Source of the DNA: Sphingomonas sp. MA1305
Lineage (GTDB): Bacteria; Pseudomonadota; Alphaproteobacteria; Sphingomonadales; Sphingomonadaceae
Length of the DNA stretch: 64,000 nucleotides
Assembly (NCBI RefSeq): GCF_016107325.1
Contig: NZ_RCVT01000001.1
Location: forward strand, 124,001-188,000
Direction: 5' to 3'
Positions 1-12,480 of the stretch are shown here, piece by piece. The stretch's first letter is position 1; each line of letters starts with the position of its first letter. Under the pieces are notes generated by a model. The model did not search any database. It saw nothing but the letters and a program-made list of their open reading frames with translations, and was not told where the DNA came from. Position numbers and translations under genes: made by a program.

Positions 1-73
1 CCGCCGCATTCATGGCGCGCACGCGCGGGGCCTCGTTCCAGTCGGCCAGCGGCTTGGGAAGGGTATCGCTCAT
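1..73 (-). CDS. 5' end of an unidentified gene running off the left edge
   Basis: On the minus strand an ATG at 73-71 opens a frame that stays open for 24 codons to the window edge. The peptide begins [16 protein letters not shown] and is too short to assign to a family. It is divergent from pncB, and its presence argues that the two earlier in-frame ATGs of the pncB frame (at 12 and 72) are not used. A chance open frame of this length is possible, so confidence is low. Confidence 0.35.
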   Translation of the reverse strand, partial: MSDTLPKPLADWNEAPRVRAMNAA

Positions 74-122
74 GCCGGCCCAACGCTTGCCGACGGGTTC
101 GGTGTCAGGCAAGCCGCGCGCC

Positions 123-1427
123 ATGGCCGTCACCGATATCGCCACGCGCACCTGGGATCATAATTGGCGGCTCGATCCGATCGTGCGCAGCCTGCTCGAC
201 ACCGATTTCTACAAATTGCTGATGCTGCAGATGATCCGGCATCTGCATGGCGATGTGCAGGCGACCTTCCGCCTGATCAACCGCACCACATCGGTGCGGC
301 TGGCGGAGGTGATCGACGAGGGCGAACTGCGGGCACAGCTCGATCATGCGCGCACCCTCCGCTTCGCCAAGAAGGAGCTGATCTGGCTGGCGGGCAACAG
401 CTTCTACGGTCGGGCGCAGATGTTCGCGCCCGACTTCATCGCCTGGCTCGCCGACTTCCGCCTGCCGCCCTACGAACTGCATGTCGTCGACGGTCAGTTC
501 GAACTGACCTTCGAGGGACCCTGGACGCATACGACGATGTGGGAAATCCCGGCGCTCGCCATCGTCAACGAACTGCGCGCCCGCGCCGCGATGCGCGACA
601 AGGGCCGGTTCGCGCTCGACGTGCTCTACGCCCGCGCCAAGGCCAAGCTGTGGGATAAGGTGGAGCGGTTGCGCGAACTGCCCGACCTCGTCCTTTCCGA
701 CTTCGGCACGCGGCGGCGGCACGGCTTCCTGTGGCAGCGCTGGTGCGTCGAGGCGTTGAAGGAGGGGCTGGGGCCGCGGATGGTCGGCACCTCCAACGTA
801 CTGCTGGCGATGGACAACGATCTGGAGGCGATCGGCACCAATGCGCACGAGCTGCCGATGGTGCTCGCCGCCCTCGCACAGACCGACGCCGGCATCGCCG
901 CCGCGCCCTATCGCGTGCTGGAGGAATGGCAGGCGCATTATGCCGGCAATCTGCTCGTCGTTCTGCCGGACGCCTTCGGGACGGAGGCGTTCCTGCGCGA
1001 TGCCCCGGCCTGGGTCGCCGACTGGACCGGCTTCCGCCCCGACAGCGCGCCGCCGATCGCGGCGGGCGAGCGGATCATCCGCTGGTGGCAGGAGCACGGC
1101 CAGGACCCGGCGTCGAAACTGCTGATCTTCTCCGACGGCATGGATGTCGACAGCATCGAGCGGGTCTACCACCATTTCCACGGCCGGGTGCGAATGAGCT
1201 TCGGCTGGGGCACGAATCTGACCAACGACTTCCGCGGCTGCGATCCCGACGGCCAGCCGGGGCTCGAGCCGATCTCGCTGGTCGCCAAGGTAGTCAGCGC
1301 CAACGGCCGGCCCGCGGTCAAGCTCTCCGACAACCCGGCCAAGGCGACCGGCGCGTCGGAGGAGATCGCGCGCTATCTGCGCATCTTCGGCGGCGACGGC
1401 CGGACGACGACGGCGGTCGCGGTCTAG
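123..1427 (+). CDS. pncB: nicotinate phosphoribosyltransferase
   Basis: Makes nicotinate mononucleotide from nicotinate and PRPP, the Preiss-Handler entry to NAD. The 434-residue product is slightly longer than the roughly 400 residues of E. coli PncB. Family signatures are visible in order: [13 protein letters not shown] near the N-terminus, [22 protein letters not shown] followed by GTNAHE (whose His probably corresponds to the phosphorylated histidine of the family), and [11 protein letters not shown] near the C-terminus. I start it at ATG 123 because homology begins there and a divergent gene appears to start at 73. No strong Shine-Dalgarno is visible. It converges on treY. Confidence 0.93.
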   Translation: MAVTDIATRTWDHNWRLDPIVRSLLDTDFYKLLMLQMIRHLHGDVQATFRLINRTTSVRLAEVIDEGELRAQLDHARTLRFAKKELIWLAGNSFYGRAQMFAPDFIAWLADFRLPPYELHVVDGQFELTFEGPWTHTTMWEIPALAIVNELRARAAMRDKGRFALDVLYARAKAKLWDKVERLRELPDLVLSDFGTRRRHGFLWQRWCVEALKEGLGPRMVGTSNVLLAMDNDLEAIGTNAHELPMVLAALAQTDAGIAAAPYRVLEEWQAHYAGNLLVVLPDAFGTEAFLRDAPAWVADWTGFRPDSAPPIAAGERIIRWWQEHGQDPASKLLIFSDGMDVDSIERVYHHFHGRVRMSFGWGTNLTNDFRGCDPDGQPGLEPISLVAKVVSANGRPAVKLSDNPAKATGASEEIARYLRIFGGDGRTTTAVAV

Positions 1428-1437
1428 GGTCTGCTTA

Positions 1438-1460
1438 GCCCCCCCCTGAAAAGGAGGGGC
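1438..1460. terminator. weak hairpin between convergent pncB and treY
   Basis: A C-run and a matching G-run (GCCCC at 1438-1442 and GGGGC at 1456-1460, plus inner C/G pairs) can form a short stem around a TGAAAA loop, between the stops of pncB and treY. There is no T-tract, so termination is only suggested by position. Confidence 0.3.
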
Positions 1461-1512
1461 GCTTCTGCCCGCCGTCATCGGCTCTCGTCCTTCCCGGCGC
1501 GCGGGGAGGATT

Positions 1513-3839
<2,327 letters not shown>

Positions 3840-3843
<4 letters not shown>

Positions 3844-5765
3844 GCGGGTCTCGCTTCGTTGAGCAGGGCAGTGCGCCGCGCGACCTCCGGCCGGGCGAGC
3901 AGCGCCGCGGTCGTGTCGGGCAGCCGCCGGCGCCAGTTGGGATGTTCGTCGGTGGTGCCGGGCAGATTGGGCTGTTCCTCAATCCCGACCAGATCCTCGA
4001 TCGGCACGATCAGCAGGGGGCAGCGCGCCGTCGCGGTCAGCGCCAGCGCCGCGTCGACCGCGGGGGCGGGGTCGTTGGGCATCGGCCCCTTCGCCACGCC
4101 CGCCTCGGTCGCCGTGGTCCAGAGCTGCTTGCGCTCGCCGATGCGTCGGACGCGCTCGGCCGCCTCGTCGCCGTCGCTGCGCTTCAGCTTGTGCGCCCAG
4201 GTGATGTCGCGCCCGGTCCACCAGCCGGCCAACGTCGCCGTGTCATGCGTGCCGGTCATCGCTACCGCGCACGCATCCCAATCGGCCGGGTTGGTGAAGC
4301 GACCCTGTTTGTCGCGCTCGAACGGCAGCACGCGCATGCCGTAGAGCCGGCGTTCGGCCATTGTGTCCCGGAACCCGGGGGGCACGGTGCCGAGATCCTC
4401 GCCGATCACCACCGCTCCGGCGCGATGCGATTCGATCGCCAGGATGCGCAACAGATCGTCGAACGGCATCGCGAGATAGGCGCCCTCGTGCGATGGCCGC
4501 CCCGCCGGGATCACCCAAAGCCGCTTGAGGCCGAGGGCGTGGTCGATGCGGATGCCGCCGGCGTGACAGACGGTTGCGCGCACGGTGCGGATGAAGGCGT
4601 CGAATCCGGTCCGCCGCAAGGCGAAGGGCGACAGAGCGGTGATCCCCCAATCCTGCCCCTGCGGCCCGAGCGGATCGGGCGGTGCGCCGATCGACAGGCC
4701 GGTGAGCAGGTCGTCGCGCCGGCTCCAGCCGTGCGCGCCGCTGGCATCCATGCCGACGGCAAGGTCCGCAATCAGGCCGATCCGCATACCCGCGTCGCGG
4801 GCCGCCTGCTGCGCGGCGGCGAGGCTTTGCTCGGCCAGCCATTGCATAAAGGCATAGAAGTCGACGTCCGACGCATGCTCGGCGACAAAGCGGGCAACGG
4901 CCTCGCCGGCAGGATCGTGATATTGCGCGGGCCAATCCTGCCAGCCCGATGCCCGGTTGGCGGCGAAGAAATGCGCATGCAGCGCATCGAACCGCGCCTG
5001 CGCCTCGAGGTCGTCCCGTCCGGCGCGATCGTGGCGGAACGGTTCGAGCAGCGCCGCCGGGGCTCCATCGAAGACCTGCCGCAGCCAGGCGAGCCGCGCC
5101 GGCAGGGCATCGGACCAATCGATCAATGGCTGCACCGGGGCGGGCGGCGGCGTCGCGCCGATCAGCGCCGGATCGGCGAGCAGGGCATGGTGGAACAGCC
5201 GCGACGAGGGCGCGTAGGGGCTGAAGCGGCCGGCATCGGCCGGAAACAAGGCGTGGGTCGGGCTGATCGCCAGCGCCTGCGCACCGGCGGCGGCGAAGGC
5301 GCGTGCGGCGTCGGCAAGCGTGCCGAGATCGCCATAAGCCGTATCGGATCGCCCGCGAAGCGCCGGGATCTGCACCGCTGCACCCCAGAACCGGCCGTCG
5401 GGTAGCGACCGGCAGGTCGGCGGGGCAATGGCGAGATCGATCGCGGTGTCGCCGATGTGCAACCGGTGGTAACCGGGCTCGGCGATTGCCGGCAGCATGC
5501 CGTCGGCGATCGTCACGGTCCGCCGGGCACCGCCTTCCAGCATCAGTTCGGCGGCGCCCTGTGGCGCGCCGTCGGGCAGGCGAACCGCAGCACCGACATC
5601 GCCGCTGACGAACGCCCGGTCGCCGCTGCGCGTGTCGAGCGCCGCCAGGATCGCGTCGAGCACGTCGTCCGCGACGATATGCTGCCGGCCGTCGGCATCC
5701 TCCCATTCGCGACACAGGCCCACTGCCGCTGCCCTGGCGTGAAGATCGGACGCGCCGCCCGTCAT
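3840..5765 (-). CDS. malQ: 4-alpha-glucanotransferase (amylomaltase)
   Basis: A GH77 disproportionating enzyme that transfers alpha-1,4-glucan segments, so it can rebuild chains long enough for TreY. It has 641 residues from the ATG at 5765, which overlaps the treZ stop as ATGA. The open frame continues upstream, but that part lies inside treZ and is not the gene. Motifs: RFSPYAPSSRLF, the nucleophile region GGIRIDHALGLKRLW, VIGEDLGTVPP, and GTHDTATLAGWWTGRD. Finding malQ between treZ and treY suggests that chain rearrangement is built into the trehalose pathway here. Confidence 0.95.
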
Positions 5766-7453
5766 CGCCCGATCCAGGCGCGGAACCGGTCGCCTTCGGC
5801 ATGCAGCAATTCGCCGCTCACGTCCGGCAGGGGTGCCGGCGTGTCGGCAAGATCGATCGCGATCGTCAGCACGCTGCCGTCGCCGAGCTGCCAGCGCGCG
5901 ATCACCGCCGCCGGGCCGGTCGCCTGCGCCCCGACCCCGCTCGCTTCGGCAAGATGCGGTATGATTCGCGACCGCCGTTTGGCGAGCAGGTCGGCGTAGA
6001 GCGCCCGCCATGCCGCGGCGTCCGGGCCGGAGCGGGGGCGCGAGGCGTCGAAGGTCGCCAGCGCATTGGGATCGGGGATCGCTTCGCGCGCGGCTTTGTC
6101 GGCGAACGCGTCGAACTTGGCGAATTCCTTGCGCCGCCCCTCTCGCACCGCATCGGCCAGTTCGTCGTGGAAGTCGGTGAAGAACAGGAACGGCGTCTCG
6201 CTGCCATCGGCGTCCCCCATGAACAGCAGGGGAATTTGCGGGCAGAGCAGCAACAGCGCCGTCGCCGCGCGCAGTCGTGCCGCATCGGTCAGCACCGTCA
6301 GCCGCTCGCCCATCGCGCGATTGCCGATCTGGTCGTGATTCTGCAGGAACGACACAAAGCGCGTCGGCGCCAGGAGCGCGCTGGGCTTGCCGCGCGGCTT
6401 GCCGTCGTGGTTGGGCGATCCCTCGCCCTGGTAGATGAACCCTTCGCTGAGGCATCGGGCCAGTCGTTCGGCCGGCCGGTCGGCGAAGTCGCCGTAATAG
6501 GCGCTGCTCTCCCCGGTCAGCAGGACGTGCAGCACGTTGTGGAAATCGTCGTTCCACTGCGCGTCGAACGTCGCCGGCGTCAGCCGGTCGGCGTCGTTGC
6601 GCTCGTTCTCGAGCACCAGATGGACGTGGCGATCGGGCAACGCCGCGCGTATCTCCTTCGCCATGGCATCGAGGAAATCGTCGTTTTGTAGCGCATGGAC
6701 GGCGTCGAACCGCAGGCCGTCGAAGCGATAGTCGCTGAGCCACATCAGCGCATTGTCGACGAAGAACCGATGCACCGCCGGTGCGTCGACCGCGATGGCG
6801 CCGCCCCATGGCGTCTCCACCTCCGGATGGAAGAAGCCGCCGGCATAGGCGCCGAGGTAGTTTCCGTCGGGACCGAAGTGGTTGTAGACCACGTCGAGGA
6901 AGACGGACAGGCCATGGCCGTGCGCCGCGTCGACCAGCGCCTTGAGGTCCGCGGGCGTGCCGTAGCTCTCCGCCACCGCATAGGGCAGGACGCCGTCATA
7001 GCCCCAGTTGCGCGTGCCGCCGAAGGCGTTGACCGGCATCAGCTCGATTGCGGTGACGCCCAATGCCGCCCAGTCGGCCAGATGCTCCGCCACGCCGCGG
7101 AAGCCGCCAAGCGTGCCGGCATGGACCTCCAGCAACACCGTCTCTTGCCATGGTCGTCCCCGCCAGCCGGCGTTACGCCAGTCGAACGCCGGATCGACGA
7201 CCACGCTCCAGCCGTGCACCCCATCGTGCTGCGCTCGCGAGGCGGGGTCGGGGACGACGGTCTCCGCATCCAGCCGGAAACGATAGCGGCTTCCCGCCGC
7301 CGCATCCGCATCCGCGCTGAACCAGCCCTGGTCGGACCGCGTCATCGCCAGCAAGGCTCCGCCGTCGATCTCCAGCGTCACCGCATCGCGATCGGGCGCC
7401 CAGAGCGAAAAGCGGGTGCGATCGTCGCCGAGCGGCTGCGGGCCCCAATTCAT
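5762..7453 (-). CDS. treZ: malto-oligosyltrehalose trehalohydrolase (TreZ)
   Basis: Hydrolyses the bond next to the terminal trehalose made by TreY, releasing free trehalose. The 563-residue protein has an N-terminal early-set (CBM48-like) segment (residues about 1-95, with TRFSLWAPD) and then a GH13 barrel: VNAFGGTRNWGYDGV, DVVYNHFGPDGNYL, DGLRFDAVHAL (nucleophile Asp), VHLVLENERND (acid/base Glu) and SFLQNHDQIGNR. ATGA overlaps join it to glgX upstream (7450-7453) and to malQ downstream (5762-5765). Confidence 0.95.
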   Translation of the reverse strand: MNWGPQPLGDDRTRFSLWAPDRDAVTLEIDGGALLAMTRSDQGWFSADADAAAGSRYRFRLDAETVVPDPASRAQHDGVHGWSVVVDPAFDWRNAGWRGRPWQETVLLEVHAGTLGGFRGVAEHLADWAALGVTAIELMPVNAFGGTRNWGYDGVLPYAVAESYGTPADLKALVDAAHGHGLSVFLDVVYNHFGPDGNYLGAYAGGFFHPEVETPWGGAIAVDAPAVHRFFVDNALMWLSDYRFDGLRFDAVHALQNDDFLDAMAKEIRAALPDRHVHLVLENERNDADRLTPATFDAQWNDDFHNVLHVLLTGESSAYYGDFADRPAERLARCLSEGFIYQGEGSPNHDGKPRGKPSALLAPTRFVSFLQNHDQIGNRAMGERLTVLTDAARLRAATALLLLCPQIPLLFMGDADGSETPFLFFTDFHDELADAVREGRRKEFAKFDAFADKAAREAIPDPNALATFDASRPRSGPDAAAWRALYADLLAKRRSRIIPHLAEASGVGAQATGPAAVIARWQLGDGSVLTIAIDLADTPAPLPDVSGELLHAEGDRFRAWIGR

Positions 7454-9552
7454 GCCTCGAACGCTCCGGTCCAGGTCAGCAGCACCGCGCCCTGCGGCGC
7501 AACCTCATAGGTGTCGTCGACCGTCAACTCGCCCTGATCGGGCTTGGCACTATCGATCAGCACCGTCCGCGTCGCCTGCGGCGGGGGCAGGTGGAAGGTG
7601 ATCGGTTCAGCCGAGCCGTTGAGCAGCAGCGATACCGCCTCCAGCTCGCCGGCGTCGTTGCGGGTCGCGCGGCGCATCATCAGCGCTCGGCCGTCCGGAT
7701 TGTCCCAATCCTCCGGGCTCAGCTGCTGCCCCCGTTCGTCCCACCATTCGATGTCGTTGACGCCCTGTCCCGGCGAATCCTGACCGTAGAGGAACGTCGC
7801 GGCGCGCAGCACGGGATAGCGCCGGCGCAGCTCGGTCAGCCTGCCGACGAAGTCGATCTGACGCTGGCCATCTTCCGACGCCGCCGCGTTCCAGTCGAGC
7901 CAGCTGATCGCATTGTCCTGGCAATAGGCGTTATTGTTGCCTTGCTGAGTGCGGCCGAATTCGTCGCCGGCGACCAGCATCGGCGTACCCAGCGAGGCAA
8001 GCAGCGTGGTCAGCATCGACCGCATGACACGACCCCGCGCGTCATTGATCGCGGGATCATCGGTCGGCCCCTCGGCACCCCAATTACGCGAATAGTTTTC
8101 GGAATGACCGTCGCGATTGTCTTCCTTGTTCGCCTCGTTGTGGCGGTCCTCGTACATCACCGTGTCGGCGAGGGTGAAACCATCATGCGCGGAGAGCAGG
8201 TTGATGCTCGCCCACGGCCGGCGCGCGCGCCGGTCGAACAGGTCGCCAGATCCCGACAGACGCGCCGCCAGCTCGCCGCGCTGGCCCGGATCGCCGCGCC
8301 AGAAGCGGCGCACCGTGTCGCGATATTTGTCGTTCCATTCGGCGAAGCCCGGCGGGAAGTTGCCGAGCTGATAGCCGCCGGGGCCGACGTCCCACGGCTC
8401 GCCCATCAGCTTCAGTCGGCCGAGCACCGGATCCTGCCGCACCACGTCGAAGAAGGCGGCGCCCGGGTCGAAGCCATGGTCCTCGCGCCCCAGCGTCAGG
8501 CCGAGGTCGAAGCGGAAGCCGTCGATGCCGAAACTGGTCGCCCAATAGCGCAGCGAGTCGGTCACCATCTGGATGACGCGCGCCTTGCTGAGGTTCAGCG
8601 TGTTGCCCGTCCCCGTGTCGTTGATCGTATAGCGCGGCTGATCCTTGACCAACCGGTAGTAACTGGCGTTGTCGAGTCCGCGCCACGACAGCGTCGGGCC
8701 CTTTTCGCTGCCCTCGCAGGTATGGTTGTAGACGACGTCGAGGATCACCTCGATCCCCGCCTTGTGCAGCCGGTGCACGGCGCGGCGCAGCTCGTCCTGG
8801 TGGTCCGACGCCATATAGGCCTGTTCGGGCGCGAAGAAGCCGAGCGTGTTATAGCCCCAATAGTTCTTCAGCCCCTTTTCCTGCAGGAACCGGTCCTGCG
8901 TGAAGGCATGGATCGGCAGCAGTTCGAGCGCGGTGACGCCGATCCGCTTGAGATGCGCGATCACCGCGGGATGGCCGAGTGCCGCATAGGTGCCGCGTTC
9001 GCGCGCGGGGACCAGCTCCATCAGCTTGGTCAGGCCCTTGACGTGCGCTTCGTAGATCACCGTTTCCGACCAGGGCGTGTTCGGCTTGGTGTCGCGCGAC
9101 CAGTCCCAATGGTCGTCGACCACCACCGCCTTGGGCATGGCCGGCGCGCTGTCGCGCTTGTCGAAGCTCAGATCTTCCCTGGCATGGCCGACCTTGTAGC
9201 CGTGCAGCGCATCCGTCCATTTGATCTGGCCGGCCAGCCGCCGCGCATAGGGGTCGAGCAGCAGCTTGTTGGGGTTGAAGCGATGCCCTTCCTCCGGCGC
9301 GTAGCGACCATGCGCGCGATAGCCGTAGAGCAGCCCCGGCCCCGCCTCGGGCAGATAGCCGTGGAACACCTCGTCGGTACATTCGGGCAGGGCGATCCGC
9401 CCGATTTCGCGCTTGCCCGACGGGTCGAACAGGCACAGTTCGATGCGATCGGCATTGGCGGAATAGACGGCGAAATTGACGCCGAGGCCATCGAAAGTTG
9501 CGCCCAGCGGATAGGGCGAGCCCGGCTCGAGCCGGTCGGGCAAGGATGACAC
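7450..9552 (-). CDS. glgX: glycogen debranching enzyme GlgX
   Basis: An isoamylase-type GH13 enzyme that removes alpha-1,6 branches from glycogen or limit dextrins and supplies linear maltodextrins to the genes downstream. It has 700 residues. N-terminal CBM48-like segment (GSPYPLGATFDGLGVNFAVYS), then DVVYNHTCEGS, GFRFDLGLTLGRE (nucleophile Asp), LMGEPWDVGPGGYQ (acid/base Glu), SAHDGFTLADTVMYEDRHNEANKE and GDEFGRTQQGNNNAYCQDN. The start is GTG at 9552, with AGGGG about 10 bases upstream. It heads the four-gene trehalose operon; a 74-base gap separates it from the glycosylase gene upstream on the same strand. Confidence 0.95.
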   Translation of the reverse strand: MSSLPDRLEPGSPYPLGATFDGLGVNFAVYSANADRIELCLFDPSGKREIGRIALPECTDEVFHGYLPEAGPGLLYGYRAHGRYAPEEGHRFNPNKLLLDPYARRLAGQIKWTDALHGYKVGHAREDLSFDKRDSAPAMPKAVVVDDHWDWSRDTKPNTPWSETVIYEAHVKGLTKLMELVPARERGTYAALGHPAVIAHLKRIGVTALELLPIHAFTQDRFLQEKGLKNYWGYNTLGFFAPEQAYMASDHQDELRRAVHRLHKAGIEVILDVVYNHTCEGSEKGPTLSWRGLDNASYYRLVKDQPRYTINDTGTGNTLNLSKARVIQMVTDSLRYWATSFGIDGFRFDLGLTLGREDHGFDPGAAFFDVVRQDPVLGRLKLMGEPWDVGPGGYQLGNFPPGFAEWNDKYRDTVRRFWRGDPGQRGELAARLSGSGDLFDRRARRPWASINLLSAHDGFTLADTVMYEDRHNEANKEDNRDGHSENYSRNWGAEGPTDDPAINDARGRVMRSMLTTLLASLGTPMLVAGDEFGRTQQGNNNAYCQDNAISWLDWNAAASEDGQRQIDFVGRLTELRRRYPVLRAATFLYGQDSPGQGVNDIEWWDERGQQLSPEDWDNPDGRALMMRRATRNDAGELEAVSLLLNGSAEPITFHLPPPQATRTVLIDSAKPDQGELTVDDTYEVAPQGAVLLTWTGAFEA

Positions 9553-9626
9553 GTAGACGGAACCCCTTTGCTATGCCGCGCCCCAACGCAGGTGCAGCAT
9601 GGAGGGTCCCATAGGATCGCTGTGTG

Positions 9627-10184
9627 TCAGCGCGGCGGCTTGCTGAGAAAACGCGATCCCGTCCGGCAGAAGCGCCACGGTGTCTCGACCCCGACGCTGA
9701 TCCCGATCCGCGGTCCGGCGTGGATGTCGACCGGACCGTCCGCGGCGAGCAGCCGGAACGGCGGCCGATCGAGCGGCGCGCCGTCCAGCGCCTTGTCGAC
9801 GCCGAGTGCCTGGCACAGCCGGCCCGGCCCGGCGCACAACAGCCGCGGATCGGCCAGTCCGCGTCGCGCCGCCATCCGATCCAGCCCGAACTCCGGTTCG
9901 ACCGCCCGGATCAGCACCGCGCTGCCCGGCCGGCAGACGAGGTTCAGGCACCAGTGCAGCCCATAGCTGCGATAGACATAGGCATGGCCGGGCGGCCCGA
10001 ACATCGCGGCGTTGCGCGGTGTCGGGCCGCGGAAGCTGTGCGCGGCGGGATCATCGGCGGCATAGGCCTCCGTCTCGACGATGGCGCCGCCGACGCCGTC
10101 GATCAGCAGCGTCGCGCCGACCAGCGCACGCGCCACCGTCACGACGTCTCGATCGAAAAAGGCGGGGGGCAGGGGATCACTCAC
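9627..10184 (-). CDS. DNA-3-methyladenine glycosylase (AAG/MPG family)
   Basis: A base-excision repair enzyme that removes alkylated or deaminated purines. The 185-residue product has the AAG fold signatures: RDVVTVARALVGATLL at the N-terminus, IVETEAYAADDPAAHS (its Glu matches the catalytic Glu of human AAG), TPRNAAMFGPPGHAYVYRSYG (DNA-intercalating region) and GPGRLCQALGV. The start is GTG at 10184; no clear Shine-Dalgarno is visible. It may be co-transcribed with glgX 74 bases downstream, although a shared function is not obvious. Confidence 0.92.
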   Translation of the reverse strand: MSDPLPPAFFDRDVVTVARALVGATLLIDGVGGAIVETEAYAADDPAAHSFRGPTPRNAAMFGPPGHAYVYRSYGLHWCLNLVCRPGSAVLIRAVEPEFGLDRMAARRGLADPRLLCAGPGRLCQALGVDKALDGAPLDRPPFRLLAADGPVDIHAGPRIGISVGVETPWRFCRTGSRFLSKPPR

Positions 10185-10235
10185 CGGACGACCGCTGCGA
10201 CACTAAGGCCGCGATGACCAGCCCTGATCGCCGGA

Positions 10236-11588
10236 TCAGACGGGCGCCGTCCGGGCGGCGGCGGCGCGCGCGCTGCCATAGGCGATCCGACGCAGCAACG
10301 TTTCGGCCGGGCCCATGGGATGATGCGCCAGCCAGCAGCGGCACAGGATCGCGGAGACGATCCAGATACCGATCGCGATCAGCCACAGCTGCGGCAGGGT
10401 GAACAGCCCGACCATTCCGAGCGCATAAAAGAGCAGCGCGCCGAGCAGCGCCTGCAGGCAATAGACGCTCAGCGTCATCCGCCCCAGCGACCGCAAGGTC
10501 TTCGCCTCGCCCAGCGCGCCGCTGCGGAAGACGAGGACGATCGTGCCGGCATGGCCGAGCGTGACGAGCAGCCGCGCCGGCTGGAACGCGCCTTCGATCA
10601 ATGCCCAGACGATCGGCGGGGTACCCGGCGTACCCATGTCAAGGCCGCTACGCACCAGCAGCCACAGATGCAGTCCGCGCAGGACCAGGCCACCGCCATA
10701 GCCGGCGATCGCCATCGTCCAATAGGTCCGCACCGGTGCCGTGCCGGTCAGGATGCCGGTGCGAAACAGCGCCATGCCGATCAACATGAAGGCCAGGCTT
10801 TCGGCGATGTCGAGCCAGCCGGTGAAACCGAGATTGGCGCCGAACCAGTAATTTTCGCTCCAGCGCCACAGCGACCGGGCACGCGTCCGCTCGCTGATCT
10901 TGTCGCGGATGCTGGTCGGCGAGGGGTGGATGCGCGCCTGTTCCGCTTCGGCCGCCGTGAGCGCCGCACGCTGGTCCGCGTCGATCGCCCGTCCTTGCGC
11001 GACGAGGGCCGCCGCTTCGTGTCCCTGTTGCCACTGCGCCGCCTGCTGGCGTGTCCAATAGGCGTCGTTGGCACCTAGTCCGGCGATCAGCAGCAGCGCT
11101 GCGGCGATCAGCGTACGCGGAGGGGCAGTGCGGAAGGCGAGCAGGAACAGGCCGGTGATGCCATAATTCCACAGGATCTCGCCCGGCCACAGGAACACCA
11201 GCCACAAGGCGATGCCGAACCCCATCAGTGCCAGGCAGCGGCGCGTCCAGACGTCCAGCGGCGCGGCACTGCCGCCCGGCCCTTCCGCCCGACGCAGCAT
11301 CAGCAGCATGCTGGCGCCAAAGAGCAGGGTGAACAGGCCACGCATCGCACCCTGGACGAACAGACTCTGCACGCCCCAGGTGACCCATTCCGCGGTCCAG
11401 CCGATCGGGAAATGGGTCACCGGCACGGACGTCACGCCCCCCATGCCGAAGATATTCATCAGCAGGATGCCGCAGATCGCCACGCCGCGCAGCACGTCGA
11501 GCGTGTGGATGCGGTCGGCCGACACGCTGGCGGGCGCAAGAGGCAATCGGCTGGCGGCAATGGCATGATGATCGGAACGCGGCGGCAC
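10236..11588 (-). CDS. DUF418-domain multi-pass membrane protein
   Basis: An inner-membrane protein of unknown function with the usual DUF418 design. A conserved N-terminal segment (RIHTLDVLRGVAICGILLMNI) is followed by several hydrophobic helices and a C-terminal DUF418 region (SLGRMTLSVYCLQALLGALLFY). I place the start at the GTG at 11588, with GAGGAAA at 11601-11595 six bases upstream, giving 450 residues. The longer frame to 11708 adds residues that look non-coding. The family is sometimes linked to transport, but nothing here supports a substrate. Confidence 0.85.
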   Translation of the reverse strand: MPPRSDHHAIAASRLPLAPASVSADRIHTLDVLRGVAICGILLMNIFGMGGVTSVPVTHFPIGWTAEWVTWGVQSLFVQGAMRGLFTLLFGASMLLMLRRAEGPGGSAAPLDVWTRRCLALMGFGIALWLVFLWPGEILWNYGITGLFLLAFRTAPPRTLIAAALLLIAGLGANDAYWTRQQAAQWQQGHEAAALVAQGRAIDADQRAALTAAEAEQARIHPSPTSIRDKISERTRARSLWRWSENYWFGANLGFTGWLDIAESLAFMLIGMALFRTGILTGTAPVRTYWTMAIAGYGGGLVLRGLHLWLLVRSGLDMGTPGTPPIVWALIEGAFQPARLLVTLGHAGTIVLVFRSGALGEAKTLRSLGRMTLSVYCLQALLGALLFYALGMVGLFTLPQLWLIAIGIWIVSAILCRCWLAHHPMGPAETLLRRIAYGSARAAAARTAPV

Positions 11589-11797
11589 GCGGACTTTCCT
11601 CGACAACGATGATCCCCGGCGGGCTAACACTGCGACGGGTTGCCGCGCGCGCCAATGATTAACTTCCGGTCGGCATGTCCCGATACAAGAAGCGTTCGTA
11701 TCGAACATTTACCAGTCCATTTCGGTCTGTCTCTACGATCCGTTAACCAACGTACATTATCAGTCGATCATCAAGGTGATCAGCAGGGGTGGGTGCG

Positions 11798-11983
11798 ATG
11801 GCAAGTGCGGCGGTACGGTCGGTGCAGGTCGATACGGTGGCGGAGGGCGTGTCGCCTGCACAGATGATGGCCACGGCGCGCATGTTGCTCATCGAGGCGT
11901 TGGCGCTGCTCGACGCGAGCGAGGACCCGGCGGTCAGTCTTGCCGCCTGCAACGTCGACACGGCGATCGCCAATCTGCCCTGA
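11798..11983 (+). CDS. small hypothetical protein (61 aa)
   Basis: Starts at ATG 11798, with AGGGG about 8 bases upstream; an in-frame GTG at 11789 is the alternative. The product is mostly helical in appearance (MMATARMLLIEALALLDASE) and ends in VDTAIANLP. I do not recognise a family. The 200-base spacer to the divergent DUF418 gene is AT-rich for this genome and holds a short inverted repeat, GTTCG-TAT-CGAAC (11694-11706), which may belong to a promoter or operator. Confidence 0.55.
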   Translation: MASAAVRSVQVDTVAEGVSPAQMMATARMLLIEALALLDASEDPAVSLAACNVDTAIANLP

Positions 11984-12073
11984 GACGGCGGGCGCGCCGT
12001 GCCGGCGACGTCACGGTGAGCAGAACGGCGGCTCGCGCGTTGGAGAGGCAGCGAACAGATGAAGGAGCGCGCC

Positions 12074-12301
12074 ATGTCCGACCCAAACCCAGGTCCGCAC
12101 GAGATCGAAAGCTTCGGCGACCTGCCGATCCAGCCAACGGGATCGGGTCCGGCCGATCTCGAAATGGCCTATGAGCAGATGCGTCTGTCCGAAAGCGCCG
12201 ATCCCGAAGTCGGGCCCGGCGATCAGCGGCTCGTTACCGACACCCCGGTCCCCACCGACGACAGTCCGGAGGCTGCCGAAAGCGGCGCGCATCCGAGCTG
12301 A
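12074..12301 (+). CDS. small acidic hypothetical protein (75 aa)
   Basis: The ATG at 12074 is preceded by AAGGAG at 12062-12067, a well-placed ribosome binding site. This favours it over the in-frame ATG at 12059. The product is hydrophilic, acidic and proline-rich (DPNPGPHEIESFGDLP, TDTPVPTDDSPEAAESG) with no transmembrane segment or cysteine, and is probably largely disordered. No family is recognised. It lies 90 bases downstream of the 61-aa gene in the same direction. Confidence 0.55.
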   Translation: MSDPNPGPHEIESFGDLPIQPTGSGPADLEMAYEQMRLSESADPEVGPGDQRLVTDTPVPTDDSPEAAESGAHPS

Positions 12302-12375
12302 TGCCAGCTCGGATAGGGCGGGAAGCATCAGACGATCGACACCAGCCGGCCCCGGTGGTCCATATACTCAGATGA

Positions 12376-12451
12376 TGGTGCCCAGGGACGGGATCGAACC
12401 GCCGACACTGCGATTTTCAGTCGCATGCTCTACCAACTGAGCTACCTGGGC
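12376..12451 (-). tRNA. tRNA-Phe (GAA)
   Basis: Read on the minus strand this 76-base gene folds as a full cloverleaf: acceptor GCCCAGG/CCTGGGC, D-arm GCTC..GAGC, anticodon stem TGCGA/TCGCA around CTGAAAA (anticodon GAA), variable loop GTGTC, T-arm GGCGG-TTCGATC-CCGTC, discriminator A. The 3' CCA is encoded (12376-12378). It lies 29 bases after yacG on the same strand and may be processed from the infA-operon transcript. Confidence 0.97.
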
Positions 12452-12480
12452 ATACCGAACCGCGTTCGGAAGCGCGGCCT

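Noticed and set aside
5766..6809. Upstream extension of the malQ frame to 6809
   Set aside because: The segment lies wholly inside treZ in another frame, its peptide is Arg/Gly-rich without motifs, and the ATG at 5765 overlaps the treZ stop as expected for a coupled operon.
7591..9549. 652-codon open frame antisense to glgX
   Set aside because: The opposite strand carries an intact GlgX with all GH13 motifs; no ribosome site or family features here.
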